Assembly (NCBI RefSeq): GCF_001077815.2
Contig: NZ_CP011310.1
Span: forward strand, 1,736,001 to 1,800,000
Source of the DNA: Aurantiacibacter atlanticus
Lineage (GTDB): Bacteria > Pseudomonadota > Alphaproteobacteria > Sphingomonadales > Sphingomonadaceae
Direction: 5' to 3'
DNA length: 64,000 nucleotides
This document shows, in pieces, positions 1 through 7,645 of this stretch. Under the pieces are notes generated by a model, which was not told the DNA's origin, did no database searches, and was given only the letters and a program-made list of their open reading frames with translations. The stretch's first letter is position 1, and each line of letters begins with the position of its first letter. A program made the translations under genes and the position numbers.

Positions 1-73
1 CAATGAACACATGGCAGAGTTGCAGCAGGGCATGGGCCTTCCGCCCGGGTTCAACCTTCCGGGTATGGGGTGA
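1..73 (+). CDS. YbaB/EbfC-family nucleoid-associated protein, C-terminal end only
   Basis: An open frame enters from the left edge and stops at TGA 71-73. The last 23 residues end in LPPGFNLPGMG. Proteins of the YbaB/EbfC family, small dimeric DNA-binding proteins usually encoded next to dnaX and recR, commonly end in a similar LPPGFKxPF-like tail in sphingomonads. The position just upstream of lon also fits that order. Only the tail is visible, so the assignment rests on a short motif and context and is tentative. Confidence 0.5.
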   Translation, partial: NEHMAELQQGMGLPPGFNLPGMG

Positions 74-276
74 GGCACACCCGTTAGAACTTTGACCAGC
101 ACCTAATCATCCTCATAATTCTTGCGGCGCCGGTCCGGGGCACAGACGGTGCCGTTGTCCGTGACAGCGCAAAAGGCCGTGGGCAACGGCAATGCTTCGG
201 TCGGCTTTCATGCCGCCGGAAAGAACTATGGTGTGAATTAACAGGCAAACCCATCCACACCTAAGCGTCGTCCCCC

Positions 277-305
277 GTTGCAGGCACAGTGCTGTGTCCC
301 CATAT
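277..305 (+). promoter_or_regulatory. Possible heat-shock (RpoH) promoter of lon
   Basis: CCCCATAT at 298-305 matches the classical sigma-32 -10 element exactly. A weak -35-like GTTGCA inside a C-rich run lies at 277-282, leaving 15 bases between them. The site sits 58 bases before the lon ATG, in the 290-base gap between the YbaB-like tail and lon, which holds no other convincing gene. lon is a classic heat-shock gene, so the placement makes sense. The -35 match is poor and alphaproteobacterial RpoH consensus differs somewhat, so this is a candidate only. Confidence 0.4.
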
Positions 306-363
306 TCGGGTTCAAGCCACGGCGGCCACATTGGTGCGCCGCCCTCAGATTACGGAATTTGAT

Positions 364-2775
364 ATGAACGCCTATCCCCTTCTTCCCTTGCGCGACATCG
401 TCGTTTTCCCCGGCATGGTCGTCCCGCTATTTGTCGGTCGCGATAAATCGGTGGCGGCGCTGGAGGCCGCGATGGAGGCAGAGCGTGAAATTTTCCTCGT
501 CGCGCAGGTCGATCCAGCCAGCGATGATCCCGAGCGCGAAGATTTGTATGACATCGGCACGATCGCGCAGGTGCAGCAAATGCTCAAGCTGCCTGACGGC
601 ACGGTGCGCGTATTGGTGGAGGGCAAAACCCGCGCCAAGATGAGCGAGTTGGAAGTCGCTGGCGAATTTGTCATGGCGCGCACCGCCGCGCTTGATGAAG
701 CCACTGCCTCGGGCACTGAAGTTGCCGCCATGATGCGCAGCGCGCTGGAACAGTTTGCCGATTATGCGCGGACCAACAAGAAGTTGCCGGAAGATATCGA
801 AACGGAACTCGCCGATATCGAAGATGCTGGCCAATTGGCCGATGCTATCGCCGCCAGCCTTGCAGCCAAGGTGGATACCAAGCAGCAATTGCTGGTTGAA
901 ACGGATGCGATGAAGCGGCTGGAAATGGTATTTTCGCTGATGGAAAGCGAACTGTCAGTCCAGCAGGTCGAACGCAAGATCCGTGGGCGCGTAAAGCGCC
1001 AGATGGAAAAGACTCAGCGCGAATATTACCTCAACGAACAGATGAAAGCGATCCAGAGCGAGCTGGGCGGCGAAGACGGTGAGGGCGACGAATTGCTCGA
1101 ACTCGCCAAGACGATTGCCGAAACCAAGCTTTCCAAGGAGGCCAGAACCAAGGCCGAAAGTGAGCTGAAAAAGCTGAAAAGCATGCAGCCGATGAGCGCC
1201 GAAGCCACCGTGGTGCGCAATTACCTTGATGTGCTGCTGGGCTTGCCATGGGGCAAGAAAAGCAAGCTGAAAAAAGACATCGCCAAGGCGCAGGAAGTGC
1301 TCGACGCCGATCACTATGCGCTCGACAAGGTGAAAGATCGCATTATCGAATATCTCGCCGTGCAGGCGCGGACGAACAAGTTGAAGGGTCCGATACTGTG
1401 CCTCGTCGGCCCACCGGGTGTCGGTAAGACCAGCCTTGGCAAGTCAATCGCGCGGGCCACTGGGCGCGAATTCATCCGCCAAAGCCTTGGCGGTGTGCGT
1501 GACGAGGCCGAGATCCGTGGTCATCGCCGCACCTATATCGGCTCGCTGCCTGGCAAGATCGTATCCAATCTGAAGAAGGCAGGGACTGGCAATCCACTCT
1601 TCCTGCTCGATGAGATTGACAAGCTGGGGCAGGATTTCCGCGGTGATCCTGCATCGGCGTTGCTGGAGGTGCTGGACCCCGAACAGAACAGCAAGTTCCA
1701 GGATCATTACCTTGAACTGGACATCGATCTGTCGGACGTCATGTTCGTCACCACGGCAAACAGCCTGAACTTGCCACAGCCGCTGCTGGACCGGATGGAG
1801 ATCATCCGCCTAGAAGGCTATACTGAGGACGAGAAGGTCGAGATTGCGCAGCGCCACCTTATCGCCAAACAGGTTGAGGATCACGGTCTCAAGGACGGCG
1901 AATTTACGCTGACCGAAGAAGGGCTGCGCGATCTGATACGCTATTACACCCGCGAAGCCGGGGTGCGAACGCTGGAGCGCGAGATTGCCAATCTGGCCCG
2001 CAAGACCTTGCGCAAGATCCTCGAAAAGAAAGTCGAGACTGTTACGGTCACAGCCGAAAATCTCGGCGATTTTGCCGGTGTACGCAAATTCAAGCACGGC
2101 ATGTCCGAAGATGAAGCCCAGGTCGGGGCAGTGACGGGTCTTGCATGGACATCGGTAGGCGGCGAATTGCTGACTATCGAAAGCGTCACCACGCCGGGCA
2201 AGGGCGAGGCCAAGACCACCGGTAAACTGGGCGAGGTGATGAACGAATCCGTCGCTGCGGCCTTCAGCTTCGTAAAGGCCCGTGCCCCAGCCTATGGCAT
2301 CAAGCCGAGCATTTTCCAGCGCAAGAATGTCCATATCCACTTGCCCGAGGGCGCCGTGCCGAAAGACGGGCCGAGCGCTGGTGTCGGCATGGTCACATCA
2401 ATCGTTTCCACGCTGACGGGCACCACAGTGCGCCCCGATGTCGCGATGACGGGTGAAGTCACTTTGCGGGGCCGCGTGCTGGCCATCGGCGGACTGAAAG
2501 AAAAGCTGCTTGCTGCGCTGCGTGGCGGAATCAAGACGGTGCTGATCCCGGCAGATAATGAGAAAGATCTCGCTGAAATTCCCGACAACGTGAAGGAGGG
2601 TCTGGAAATCATTCCGGTCAGCCATGTCGATGAAGTGCTTGAAATCGCTCTGACAGAAACCTTGGCGCCCATCGAATGGACCGAGGCGGACGATCTTGCC
2701 AGCCAGCCGCATGGCCCGGCTGTTTCGGCCTCTCCCGCATCGTCTGAAGCGCCGTCTGGCACTACGGCCCATTGA
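364..2775 (+). CDS. lon: ATP-dependent protease Lon (LonA type)
   Basis: Cytoplasmic AAA+ serine protease that degrades misfolded and regulatory proteins. The 803 residues are the usual LonA length. An N-terminal substrate domain opens with LPLRDIVVFPGM, a coiled-coil linker follows, then the ATPase with Walker A GPPGVGKTS near residue 350. The C-terminal protease domain has the catalytic serine in GPSAGVGM (about 670) and lysine in GLKEKLLA (about 713). The ATG at 364 is chosen because the family starts a few residues before LPLRDIVVFP; a longer frame from an upstream start adds 25 non-homologous residues. It is followed by HU, a common alphaproteobacterial order. A hairpin without a T-run at 2781-2810 may mark the transcript end. 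Confidence 0.97.
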   Translation: MNAYPLLPLRDIVVFPGMVVPLFVGRDKSVAALEAAMEAEREIFLVAQVDPASDDPEREDLYDIGTIAQVQQMLKLPDGTVRVLVEGKTRAKMSELEVAGEFVMARTAALDEATASGTEVAAMMRSALEQFADYARTNKKLPEDIETELADIEDAGQLADAIAASLAAKVDTKQQLLVETDAMKRLEMVFSLMESELSVQQVERKIRGRVKRQMEKTQREYYLNEQMKAIQSELGGEDGEGDELLELAKTIAETKLSKEARTKAESELKKLKSMQPMSAEATVVRNYLDVLLGLPWGKKSKLKKDIAKAQEVLDADHYALDKVKDRIIEYLAVQARTNKLKGPILCLVGPPGVGKTSLGKSIARATGREFIRQSLGGVRDEAEIRGHRRTYIGSLPGKIVSNLKKAGTGNPLFLLDEIDKLGQDFRGDPASALLEVLDPEQNSKFQDHYLELDIDLSDVMFVTTANSLNLPQPLLDRMEIIRLEGYTEDEKVEIAQRHLIAKQVEDHGLKDGEFTLTEEGLRDLIRYYTREAGVRTLEREIANLARKTLRKILEKKVETVTVTAENLGDFAGVRKFKHGMSEDEAQVGAVTGLAWTSVGGELLTIESVTTPGKGEAKTTGKLGEVMNESVAAAFSFVKARAPAYGIKPSIFQRKNVHIHLPEGAVPKDGPSAGVGMVTSIVSTLTGTTVRPDVAMTGEVTLRGRVLAIGGLKEKLLAALRGGIKTVLIPADNEKDLAEIPDNVKEGLEIIPVSHVDEVLEIALTETLAPIEWTEADDLASQPHGPAVSASPASSEAPSGTTAH

Positions 2776-3011
2776 ACCTATCGGCAGTGCGTTTCGTCGC
2801 GTGCTGCCGACCGGCTTATTGACGGCATGACGCCTGCGAAGGCAGACACCCGGTCATCTCGAATTCATTGTAATTTCGTTTCATTTGTAAAAAAGCCTGA
2901 TTTTCAGCGGGAATGCCTTTGACAGCAGCCGCAAAACTCGCTCAATTCAAAGAATCGTGTGACGATGGAACTTCGACACCAAGAGCACTTACCGAGGGGG
3001 TCTTCCAGACA

Positions 3012-3284
3012 ATGAACAAGAACGAATTGATCGGCGCAGTAGCGGATACGAGCGGCCTTTCGCGCAACGATGCGACTAAGGCTGTTGAAGCCGTTTTCGA
3101 GACGATCACGGGCACCTTGTCCAAGGGTAATGAAGTCCGCCTTGTGGGCTTTGGCACGTTCTCGGTCGCCAAGCGCAAGGCTTCCACAGGCCGCAATCCG
3201 CGCACCGGAGAGCCGATGACAATCAAGGCATCGACCCAGCCCAAGTTCAAGGCTGGTAAGGGTCTGAAGGACGCTGTGAACTGA
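3012..3284 (+). CDS. hupB: HU-family DNA-binding protein
   Basis: Histone-like dimeric protein that bends and compacts DNA. At 90 residues it is full length for HU. It begins MNKNELIGAVAD and carries the conserved GFGTF motif and the DNA-contacting arm around GRNPRTGEPM. The ATG at 3012 gives the canonical HU N terminus; the longer upstream frame adds 33 unrelated residues. A purine run (GAGGGGG) lies about 10 bases upstream. The gene is monocistronic, with a 236-base gap from lon and a strong terminator behind it. Confidence 0.97.
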   Translation: MNKNELIGAVADTSGLSRNDATKAVEAVFETITGTLSKGNEVRLVGFGTFSVAKRKASTGRNPRTGEPMTIKASTQPKFKAGKGLKDAVN

Positions 3285-3328
3285 TTTGTCCCAGGGGGCG
3301 TTTGGCAAATATGCTGAATGGAGGAGAC

Positions 3329-3358
3329 GGGCCGCCCATCGGGCGGCCCTCTCTTTTT
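3329..3358 (+). terminator. Rho-independent terminator of the HU gene
   Basis: A perfect 9-base-pair stem (GGGCCGCCC at 3329-3337, GGGCGGCCC at 3341-3349) with a three-base loop is followed by a T-rich tract at 3350-3358. It lies 45 bases after the HU stop and just beyond the 3' end of the convergent rlmB gene. Confidence 0.9.
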
Positions 3359-3377
3359 GTGGGTCAGGCCCTGCTGA

Positions 3378-4172
3378 TCATCCAGAACGTGTCGCAATCG
3401 CGTAAAGCGCGATGGCGCCAGCATTTGATACATTGAGGCTTTCCATCACTGCGCTGATTGGCAGGCGCGCCAATGCGTCGCAATGCTGTGCGACATTGTG
3501 TCGCATGCCTTCGCCTTCCGCCCCAAGCACAACTGCGATCGGCCCGGCTGGCAATGCGTCGGCAAAATCTGCTTCAGCCTCGCCAGCAAGACCCAGCCGC
3601 CAGTAGCCGGCTTCCGCCATCTCCTCCAGCGCACGGGCGAGATTGACGACCCGCACCCACGGCACGGTTTCCAATGCGCCAGATGCGGATTTGGCAACGA
3701 CGCCGCTTTCGGGCGGAGCGTGTCGATCCTGAGTGACGATAGCAGCGGCATTGAATGCCGCGGCAGAGCGCAACAGCGCCCCGACATTGTGCGGATCGGT
3801 CACCTGGTCGAGCACCAGGATAGGGCGCGTGGCATCGACATCCATAACTTCTGCCAGCAATATATCTTCCAGCGGATCACACTCGAGGACCAGTCCCTGA
3901 TGCGGAGCATCACGTGCAACCATCCGGGCAAGGTCTGTAACCTCGGCATATTCGAGCGGGAAGTGCTCCGGCAATTCGCCATCAAGCGAATCGATACCTT
4001 CGCGTGTCGCCCATAATTTGCGGTGGCTGCGCCCCGGGTTTTTCAATGCCGCTTCAACAGCATGGCGACCCCACAGGCGCACGTAGCCCTTGTTGCCGCG
4101 CCCTGATCCCCGACCGCCTTGCATGCGTCCGGCCCGACCGCGCAGGTTCTTCTTTTCCTTGCTCTTCGCCAT
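3378..4172 (-). CDS. rlmB: 23S rRNA (guanosine-2'-O-)-methyltransferase RlmB / TrmH (SpoU) family
   Basis: SAM-dependent SPOUT methyltransferase expected to 2'-O-methylate a 23S rRNA guanosine. It has 264 residues with a basic, Gly/Arg-rich N-terminal extension (about 1-30), the RNA-binding substrate domain beginning WGRHAVEAAL, and the three SPOUT motifs: NVGALLRSAAAFNAAAI, VLGAEGEGM and ESLNVSNAGAIALY. Membership of the SpoU family is clear. RlmB rather than another TrmH-type enzyme is inferred from the two-domain architecture. It converges on HU and its 5' end faces tRNA-Tyr. Confidence 0.88.
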   Translation of the reverse strand: MAKSKEKKNLRGRAGRMQGGRGSGRGNKGYVRLWGRHAVEAALKNPGRSHRKLWATREGIDSLDGELPEHFPLEYAEVTDLARMVARDAPHQGLVLECDPLEDILLAEVMDVDATRPILVLDQVTDPHNVGALLRSAAAFNAAAIVTQDRHAPPESGVVAKSASGALETVPWVRVVNLARALEEMAEAGYWRLGLAGEAEADFADALPAGPIAVVLGAEGEGMRHNVAQHCDALARLPISAVMESLNVSNAGAIALYAIATRSG

Positions 4173-4339
4173 AAATCCTCGATTGTCCCGTGTATTGACG
4201 GGGCTGATACTGGGGGACTCCTGCCAGCAGCCCCATTGACAGGCAAGCAGTGCTTCGCCAAAGGGGCGCCTCTCGGCTGGAAGCTCCCCTGTAAGGGGGT
4301 CTCATCCCGCGGGCATAGTCCCGCATCCGGCACCGGTGT

Positions 4340-4425
4340 GGACAGGTGGCCGAGTGGTTAAAGGCAGCAGACTGTAAATCTGCCCGCGCAAGCGTACGCT
4401 GGTTCGAATCCAGCCCTGTCCACCA
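4340..4425 (+). tRNA. tRNA-Tyr (anticodon GTA), CCA encoded
   Basis: The 86 bases fold as a class II tRNA. The acceptor arm GGACAGG pairs with CCTGTCC. The anticodon loop is CTGTAAA, giving GTA. There is a long variable arm (CCCGCGCAAGCGTACGC region), and the T arm holds GGTTCGAATCC. Discriminator A 4422 and the CCA tail 4423-4425 are in the DNA. It sits between rlmB (opposite strand) and the RES-domain gene. Confidence 0.97.
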
Positions 4426-4618
4426 CCGCCCTTTCTCATACTGCACCAGAGAACCGCTTGTGGTTCCGTGAAATCACGGATGTCGTGCAGGCGAGGGCGC
4501 GGATGACAGCTTCGGTCGGTTCGGCTTTGTCATTGCAAAGGTAATCATCGGGTCGAAAGCGGAACCATGAAACCAAAAGATGTTGCGTTAAAACCCGCAT
4601 TCCGGCCAGAATAGGTCG

Positions 4619-5062
4619 ATGAAGCTTTGGCGCCTTACTCAAAAGCGGTTCCTGCACCTTAATGGAGCAGGTGCCGAGCTGAGTGGCGGTAGATGGACAT
4701 CGCCGGGGCTACCAGTTGTGAACTTTGCTTCAGAGGCTGGTCTCGCGGTGTTGGTAGTCCTCCGATATCTGCCCCGAGACCTCGAGAGGATTGATGAGGA
4801 CTATTTTTTGGGCTGGACTGACGTTGATCACGAACCGGAAGATATCGCTTTTGAGAAAGATGCGGCTGAAAAGCGCCGACTTGGGGATGCCTGGCTGAAT
4901 TCACGCCGAACTCTGTTGGCTCGTGTCCAGTCAGCAGTGCTGCCTGAGGCGTCAATCATCTTGATGAACCCTCGTCATTCCGCGGCGGCTGAAATTGCTC
5001 CTCTGAAGACCAGACCATTCAGCTTCAAGAAGTGTCTGGAGCTTCCTCCATTTCCCAGTTGA
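4619..5062 (+). CDS. RES-domain protein (NAD-phosphorylase toxin family), orphan and probably inactive
   Basis: The 147-residue protein is nearly all RES domain, the toxin half of Xre/MbcA-RES toxin-antitoxin pairs that degrade NAD+. It begins MKLWRL, then has SGGRWTSPG (the conserved Arg), a conserved LGDAWL segment and the C-terminal MNPRH motif. Compared from memory with active RES toxins, the conserved Tyr after PVV is Asn here (PVVNFASE). The conserved Glu of the following helix (consensus LEVLVHL) is Val (LVVLRYL). No antitoxin frame is seen in the 193 bases upstream, which hold only short frames, nor downstream. The gene directly follows tRNA-Tyr, a common insertion site. It is probably a decayed or repurposed toxin. 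The 240 bases to the next riboswitch hold nothing recognisable. Confidence 0.7.
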   Translation: MKLWRLTQKRFLHLNGAGAELSGGRWTSPGLPVVNFASEAGLAVLVVLRYLPRDLERIDEDYFLGWTDVDHEPEDIAFEKDAAEKRRLGDAWLNSRRTLLARVQSAVLPEASIILMNPRHSAAAEIAPLKTRPFSFKKCLELPPFPS

Positions 5063-5294
5063 TACTCGTCGTCCGCGAATGCTTCGCTAACTCACATCAG
5101 CGTTCATCCATCTAGCTTTGAAAGTGCCAAAGCCGTCGGTTTTTTGCGAACCCCTTTTTGCCTCAACCTTTCAGACTTTGTGCTGCAAACCTGCTCTGAT
5201 GTCACGGAAAGAACCTGCGTCTTTTGTCATGGCGACGAAACCGGCAATTTATGCTTGGCGCACCTTTGACTTATGTTAGAGAACGCCAGCGCGC

Positions 5295-5447
5295 GTAAGT
5301 GCGCACGAGTTGGTGAACGGGAAACCGGTGCAAATCCGGTACTGACCTCGCAACGGTAATCGAGTGATCGGCAGCAGAATGTCACTGTCTTTTGGGATGG
5401 GAAGGCGCCGCCGATCAATACTCGTCAAGTCCGGAGACCGGCCGCTC
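5295..5447 (+). promoter_or_regulatory. Cobalamin riboswitch
   Basis: The region carries the ordered conserved segments of the AdoCbl riboswitch. These are GGGAAACCGGTGCAAATCC (5329-5347), GACCTCGCAACGGTAA (5344-5359), a B12-box-like TGTCACTGT (5380-5388) and the 3' element AAGTCCGGAGACCGGCC (5427-5443). It lies about 50 bases before a cobalamin-type membrane protein gene, so the ligand probably shuts off the three plus-strand genes that follow. Exact ends are approximate. Confidence 0.9.
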
Positions 5448-5498
5448 GAACCTTGTGAAATCACCGTCCGGGGAATGGCGGCTTATGGAGTTGGTGAC

Positions 5499-6029
5499 AT
5501 GGACCGACATTTGAAAGACGGCCTTCTGGCCGTATCGCTTGCGCTTGCTGGCGTTCTCTCCCACGCTTTGCCGCATCCGATGGGCGTATCGACCGTCGGC
5601 GCGATCGGCATGGTCGCGGCCGCCTATCTTCCACGCAGGTTGATGCTGGTGCCGGTGCTGGCGACGGTGTTGCTGATAGATGCAGTGAATGGATATTACT
5701 CTGCGCTCGCCATGAGTTTCGTTTACGCGGGGCATCTGCTTGCCGCGGTTGCAGTGCGGCCGGTGTTGGGCAAGATCGGAATTAGGCCTGTGGCCTTCGC
5801 GGCAATCGCAAGCGCAGTGGTATTCTACCACATTTCAAACCTTACACCGATGGCAATGGGTTTCTATCCCAACACGGTGGAGGGATGGATCGCCTGTTAC
5901 ATCGCCGGGCTGCCCTTCCTGCTGAAGGGCATTCTCGCCAACGCATTATATGGCGGCGCGGCGTTCGTTATCATTGCACTGACAGGAGCTTTCGATGCGG
6001 ATCGTTTCGCTGCTGCCAAGCGCCACTGA
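5499..6029 (+). CDS. Membrane protein, putative ECF-type (S component) cobalamin transporter
   Basis: This 176-residue protein has about five hydrophobic segments and resembles the ECF S-component-like / DUF6580 family of small integral membrane proteins. Its place directly behind a cobalamin riboswitch suggests that it moves a corrinoid across the inner membrane. The ATG at 5499 is chosen because GGAG lies 8 bases upstream; an earlier in-frame ATG at 5475 lacks such a site, and the frame before that overlaps the riboswitch. It overlaps the next gene by 35 bases. No ATPase or T component is encoded nearby, so how transport is energised is unclear. The substrate is inferred from regulation and neighbours. 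Confidence 0.75.
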   Translation: MDRHLKDGLLAVSLALAGVLSHALPHPMGVSTVGAIGMVAAAYLPRRLMLVPVLATVLLIDAVNGYYSALAMSFVYAGHLLAAVAVRPVLGKIGIRPVAFAAIASAVVFYHISNLTPMAMGFYPNTVEGWIACYIAGLPFLLKGILANALYGGAAFVIIALTGAFDADRFAAAKRH

Positions 6030-6813
6030 CATTGTCGTCGCGCTGGATGCGGGCGCCGATCTGGTTGGGGTAAGCCACAGTTGTTCGGGTGAATGGGACC
6101 ATCTGCCAAAGCTGACCAGCACCTGGATCGATACGAAGGCCTCCGCCGGTGAGATTAACCGGCAGGTCAGTACTGCAACGCGACCGCTCTATCAGCTCGA
6201 CATAACAATGCTGGAACGGCTCGCCCCCGACGTGGTGATCAGCCAGTCGCTATGCGATGTTTGCGCGGTGCCTGCAGGCGACGTGCGTGAGGCAGTGCAA
6301 TCGCTTGCCAGCGCGCCGGTGTTGGTAGATATGGCTCCTGATTGCCTGGCTGATGTTCCGGTCTGCTTTTCGCAAGTGGGTGATGCCATCGGACGAAAGA
6401 ACGCTGCCACACAATTACGCGCCAAATGGGAAACGACGTTATCTGCATGCGAGGATCGCTATGCCGGAAGCGGGCTGCGCGTGGTGTTTCTCGACTGGCT
6501 CGATCCACCCTTCATTGCCGGGCACTGGGTGCCGGACATGATCGAAACGCTTGGTATGACATGCCTGCTGGGTGAGAGCGGCAAACCCTCCTTCAAGGTC
6601 GGTTGGGATGAGGTGGCTCGGACCGAACCCGATTTGATCATTGCCGCCTGTTGCGGGATGAACGAAGCATCGGCCGAAGCGGTCACGGTGCCGCTTGATT
6701 GCCCGGTATTGTTTCTCGATGGCCATATGCATTTCAGCCGCCCAAGTCCGGCCCTGCTTCCGAGCATGGCCCTGCTGTCAGACGCCGTGGCGGGGTATAT
6801 GGAACTTGCCTGA
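5995..6813 (+). CDS. BtuF-like cobalamin-binding protein lacking a signal peptide
   Basis: The 272 residues match the class III periplasmic-binding-protein fold of BtuF/FecB proteins, opening directly with MRIVSLLPSATDIV. Conserved parts include the VGVSHSC turn, LAPDVVISQSLCDVCAV in the first lobe and GWDEVARTEPDLII in the second. No signal peptide or lipobox precedes the fold, so the product is probably cytoplasmic, unlike classical BtuF. The ATG has GGAG 7 bases upstream and overlaps the preceding gene, indicating translation coupling. Corrinoid binding is inferred from family and riboswitch context. BtuC and BtuD are absent from the window. Confidence 0.82.
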   Translation: MRIVSLLPSATDIVVALDAGADLVGVSHSCSGEWDHLPKLTSTWIDTKASAGEINRQVSTATRPLYQLDITMLERLAPDVVISQSLCDVCAVPAGDVREAVQSLASAPVLVDMAPDCLADVPVCFSQVGDAIGRKNAATQLRAKWETTLSACEDRYAGSGLRVVFLDWLDPPFIAGHWVPDMIETLGMTCLLGESGKPSFKVGWDEVARTEPDLIIAACCGMNEASAEAVTVPLDCPVLFLDGHMHFSRPSPALLPSMALLSDAVAGYMELA

Positions 6814-7636
6814 ACCAAGCTATTGGAATTTGCACGAAACCGCCTGCAAACGCGGCGATTTCACCTATGAAGATCCCGACACCGGATATATCGTTTTCAC
6901 CCGGCTTGGCCTGTTGCAACGCGATCGTTGCTGCGGTGCTGGCTGCCGGCACTGCCCGTTCGAGCATGACGGTGTGAAGCTGGCAGCGCGAGCCAGCAAG
7001 ATCCAGCAGGCAGCGTGGCTTACCGATATGTCCGTTCAATCGGATGCCGCGATATCGCTATTGTTCTGGAGCGGCGGAAAGGACAGCTTTCTGGCATTGC
7101 GCGCTCTGCAACGGGAAGGGCATAGAAATATTGTGCTTCTTACCACTTTCGACGCGCGCAGCCGGATCATCGCGCAGCAGGAGTTCACGATCGATGTGGT
7201 GGTCGAACAGGCTACACAGCTTGGCGTGCCGCTGCTCGGCGTGCCGCTTCATACAGGCGCGGATTATGTGGATCAGATCGCCGCTGCGGTGGATTTGGTG
7301 CCAGCGTGCGAGCGTCTGTGTTTCGGCGATCTGCACCTTGCCCATATCCGGCAGTGGCGCGAAAAGGCTTTTGGCGACCATCCGCGCATGGCGAACATGG
7401 AACTGATTTTCCCATTGTGGAATGCCGATTATGATGCGCTATTGGCCGATCTTCTCGCATCTGGTGCGACCAGCATTGTCAGCGCCGTCTTCCCCGATCT
7501 GACGCAAATCGATATTGGCGATGTCTTCGACACCGATTTGCTGGCGCGGCTTCCGGACCATATCGATCCGTTCGGCGAGAATGGCGAATTTCACACACGT
7601 ATCGTGCTGACGCCACCCCCGCCGAAAGCGGATTGA
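6806..7636 (+). CDS. DUF5522 Cys-rich module fused to a PP-loop ATPase (DUF71/Dph6-like), predicted B12 salvage
   Basis: About 276 residues in two parts. The first 45 or so form a Cys-rich DUF5522-type module with DRCCGAGCRHCPFEH. The rest is an ATP-pyrophosphatase of the diphthine-ammonia-ligase (DUF71/COG2102) fold with the PP-loop LLFWSGGKDSFLALRAL, FGDLHLAHIRQWRE and the terminal GENGEFHT signature. Bacteria do not make diphthamide; comparative genomics has previously predicted that one DUF71 branch acts in B12 salvage, and the location behind a cobalamin riboswitch and next to btuB agrees. No in-frame ATG lies between the overlap region and the PP-loop domain. A TTG at 6806, overlapping the previous stop by 8 bases, is the likeliest start; TTG 6830 is the alternative. 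Confidence 0.75.
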   Translation: MPEPSYWNLHETACKRGDFTYEDPDTGYIVFTRLGLLQRDRCCGAGCRHCPFEHDGVKLAARASKIQQAAWLTDMSVQSDAAISLLFWSGGKDSFLALRALQREGHRNIVLLTTFDARSRIIAQQEFTIDVVVEQATQLGVPLLGVPLHTGADYVDQIAAAVDLVPACERLCFGDLHLAHIRQWREKAFGDHPRMANMELIFPLWNADYDALLADLLASGATSIVSAVFPDLTQIDIGDVFDTDLLARLPDHIDPFGENGEFHTRIVLTPPPPKAD

Positions 7637-7645
7637 TCGCTATCG

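Noticed and set aside
2781-2810. Hairpin after lon as a rho-independent terminator
   Set aside because: The stem TCGGCAG/CTGCCGA is sound, but the loop is long and no T-run follows, so it is mentioned only under lon.
4043-4446. Long minus-strand frames through tRNA-Tyr
   Set aside because: They read through the tRNA and the rlmB 5' end and look like chance open frames.
4340-5280. Possible genomic island with attachment repeats at tRNA-Tyr
   Set aside because: No integrase and no direct repeat of the tRNA 3' end was found downstream, so a formal island was not called.
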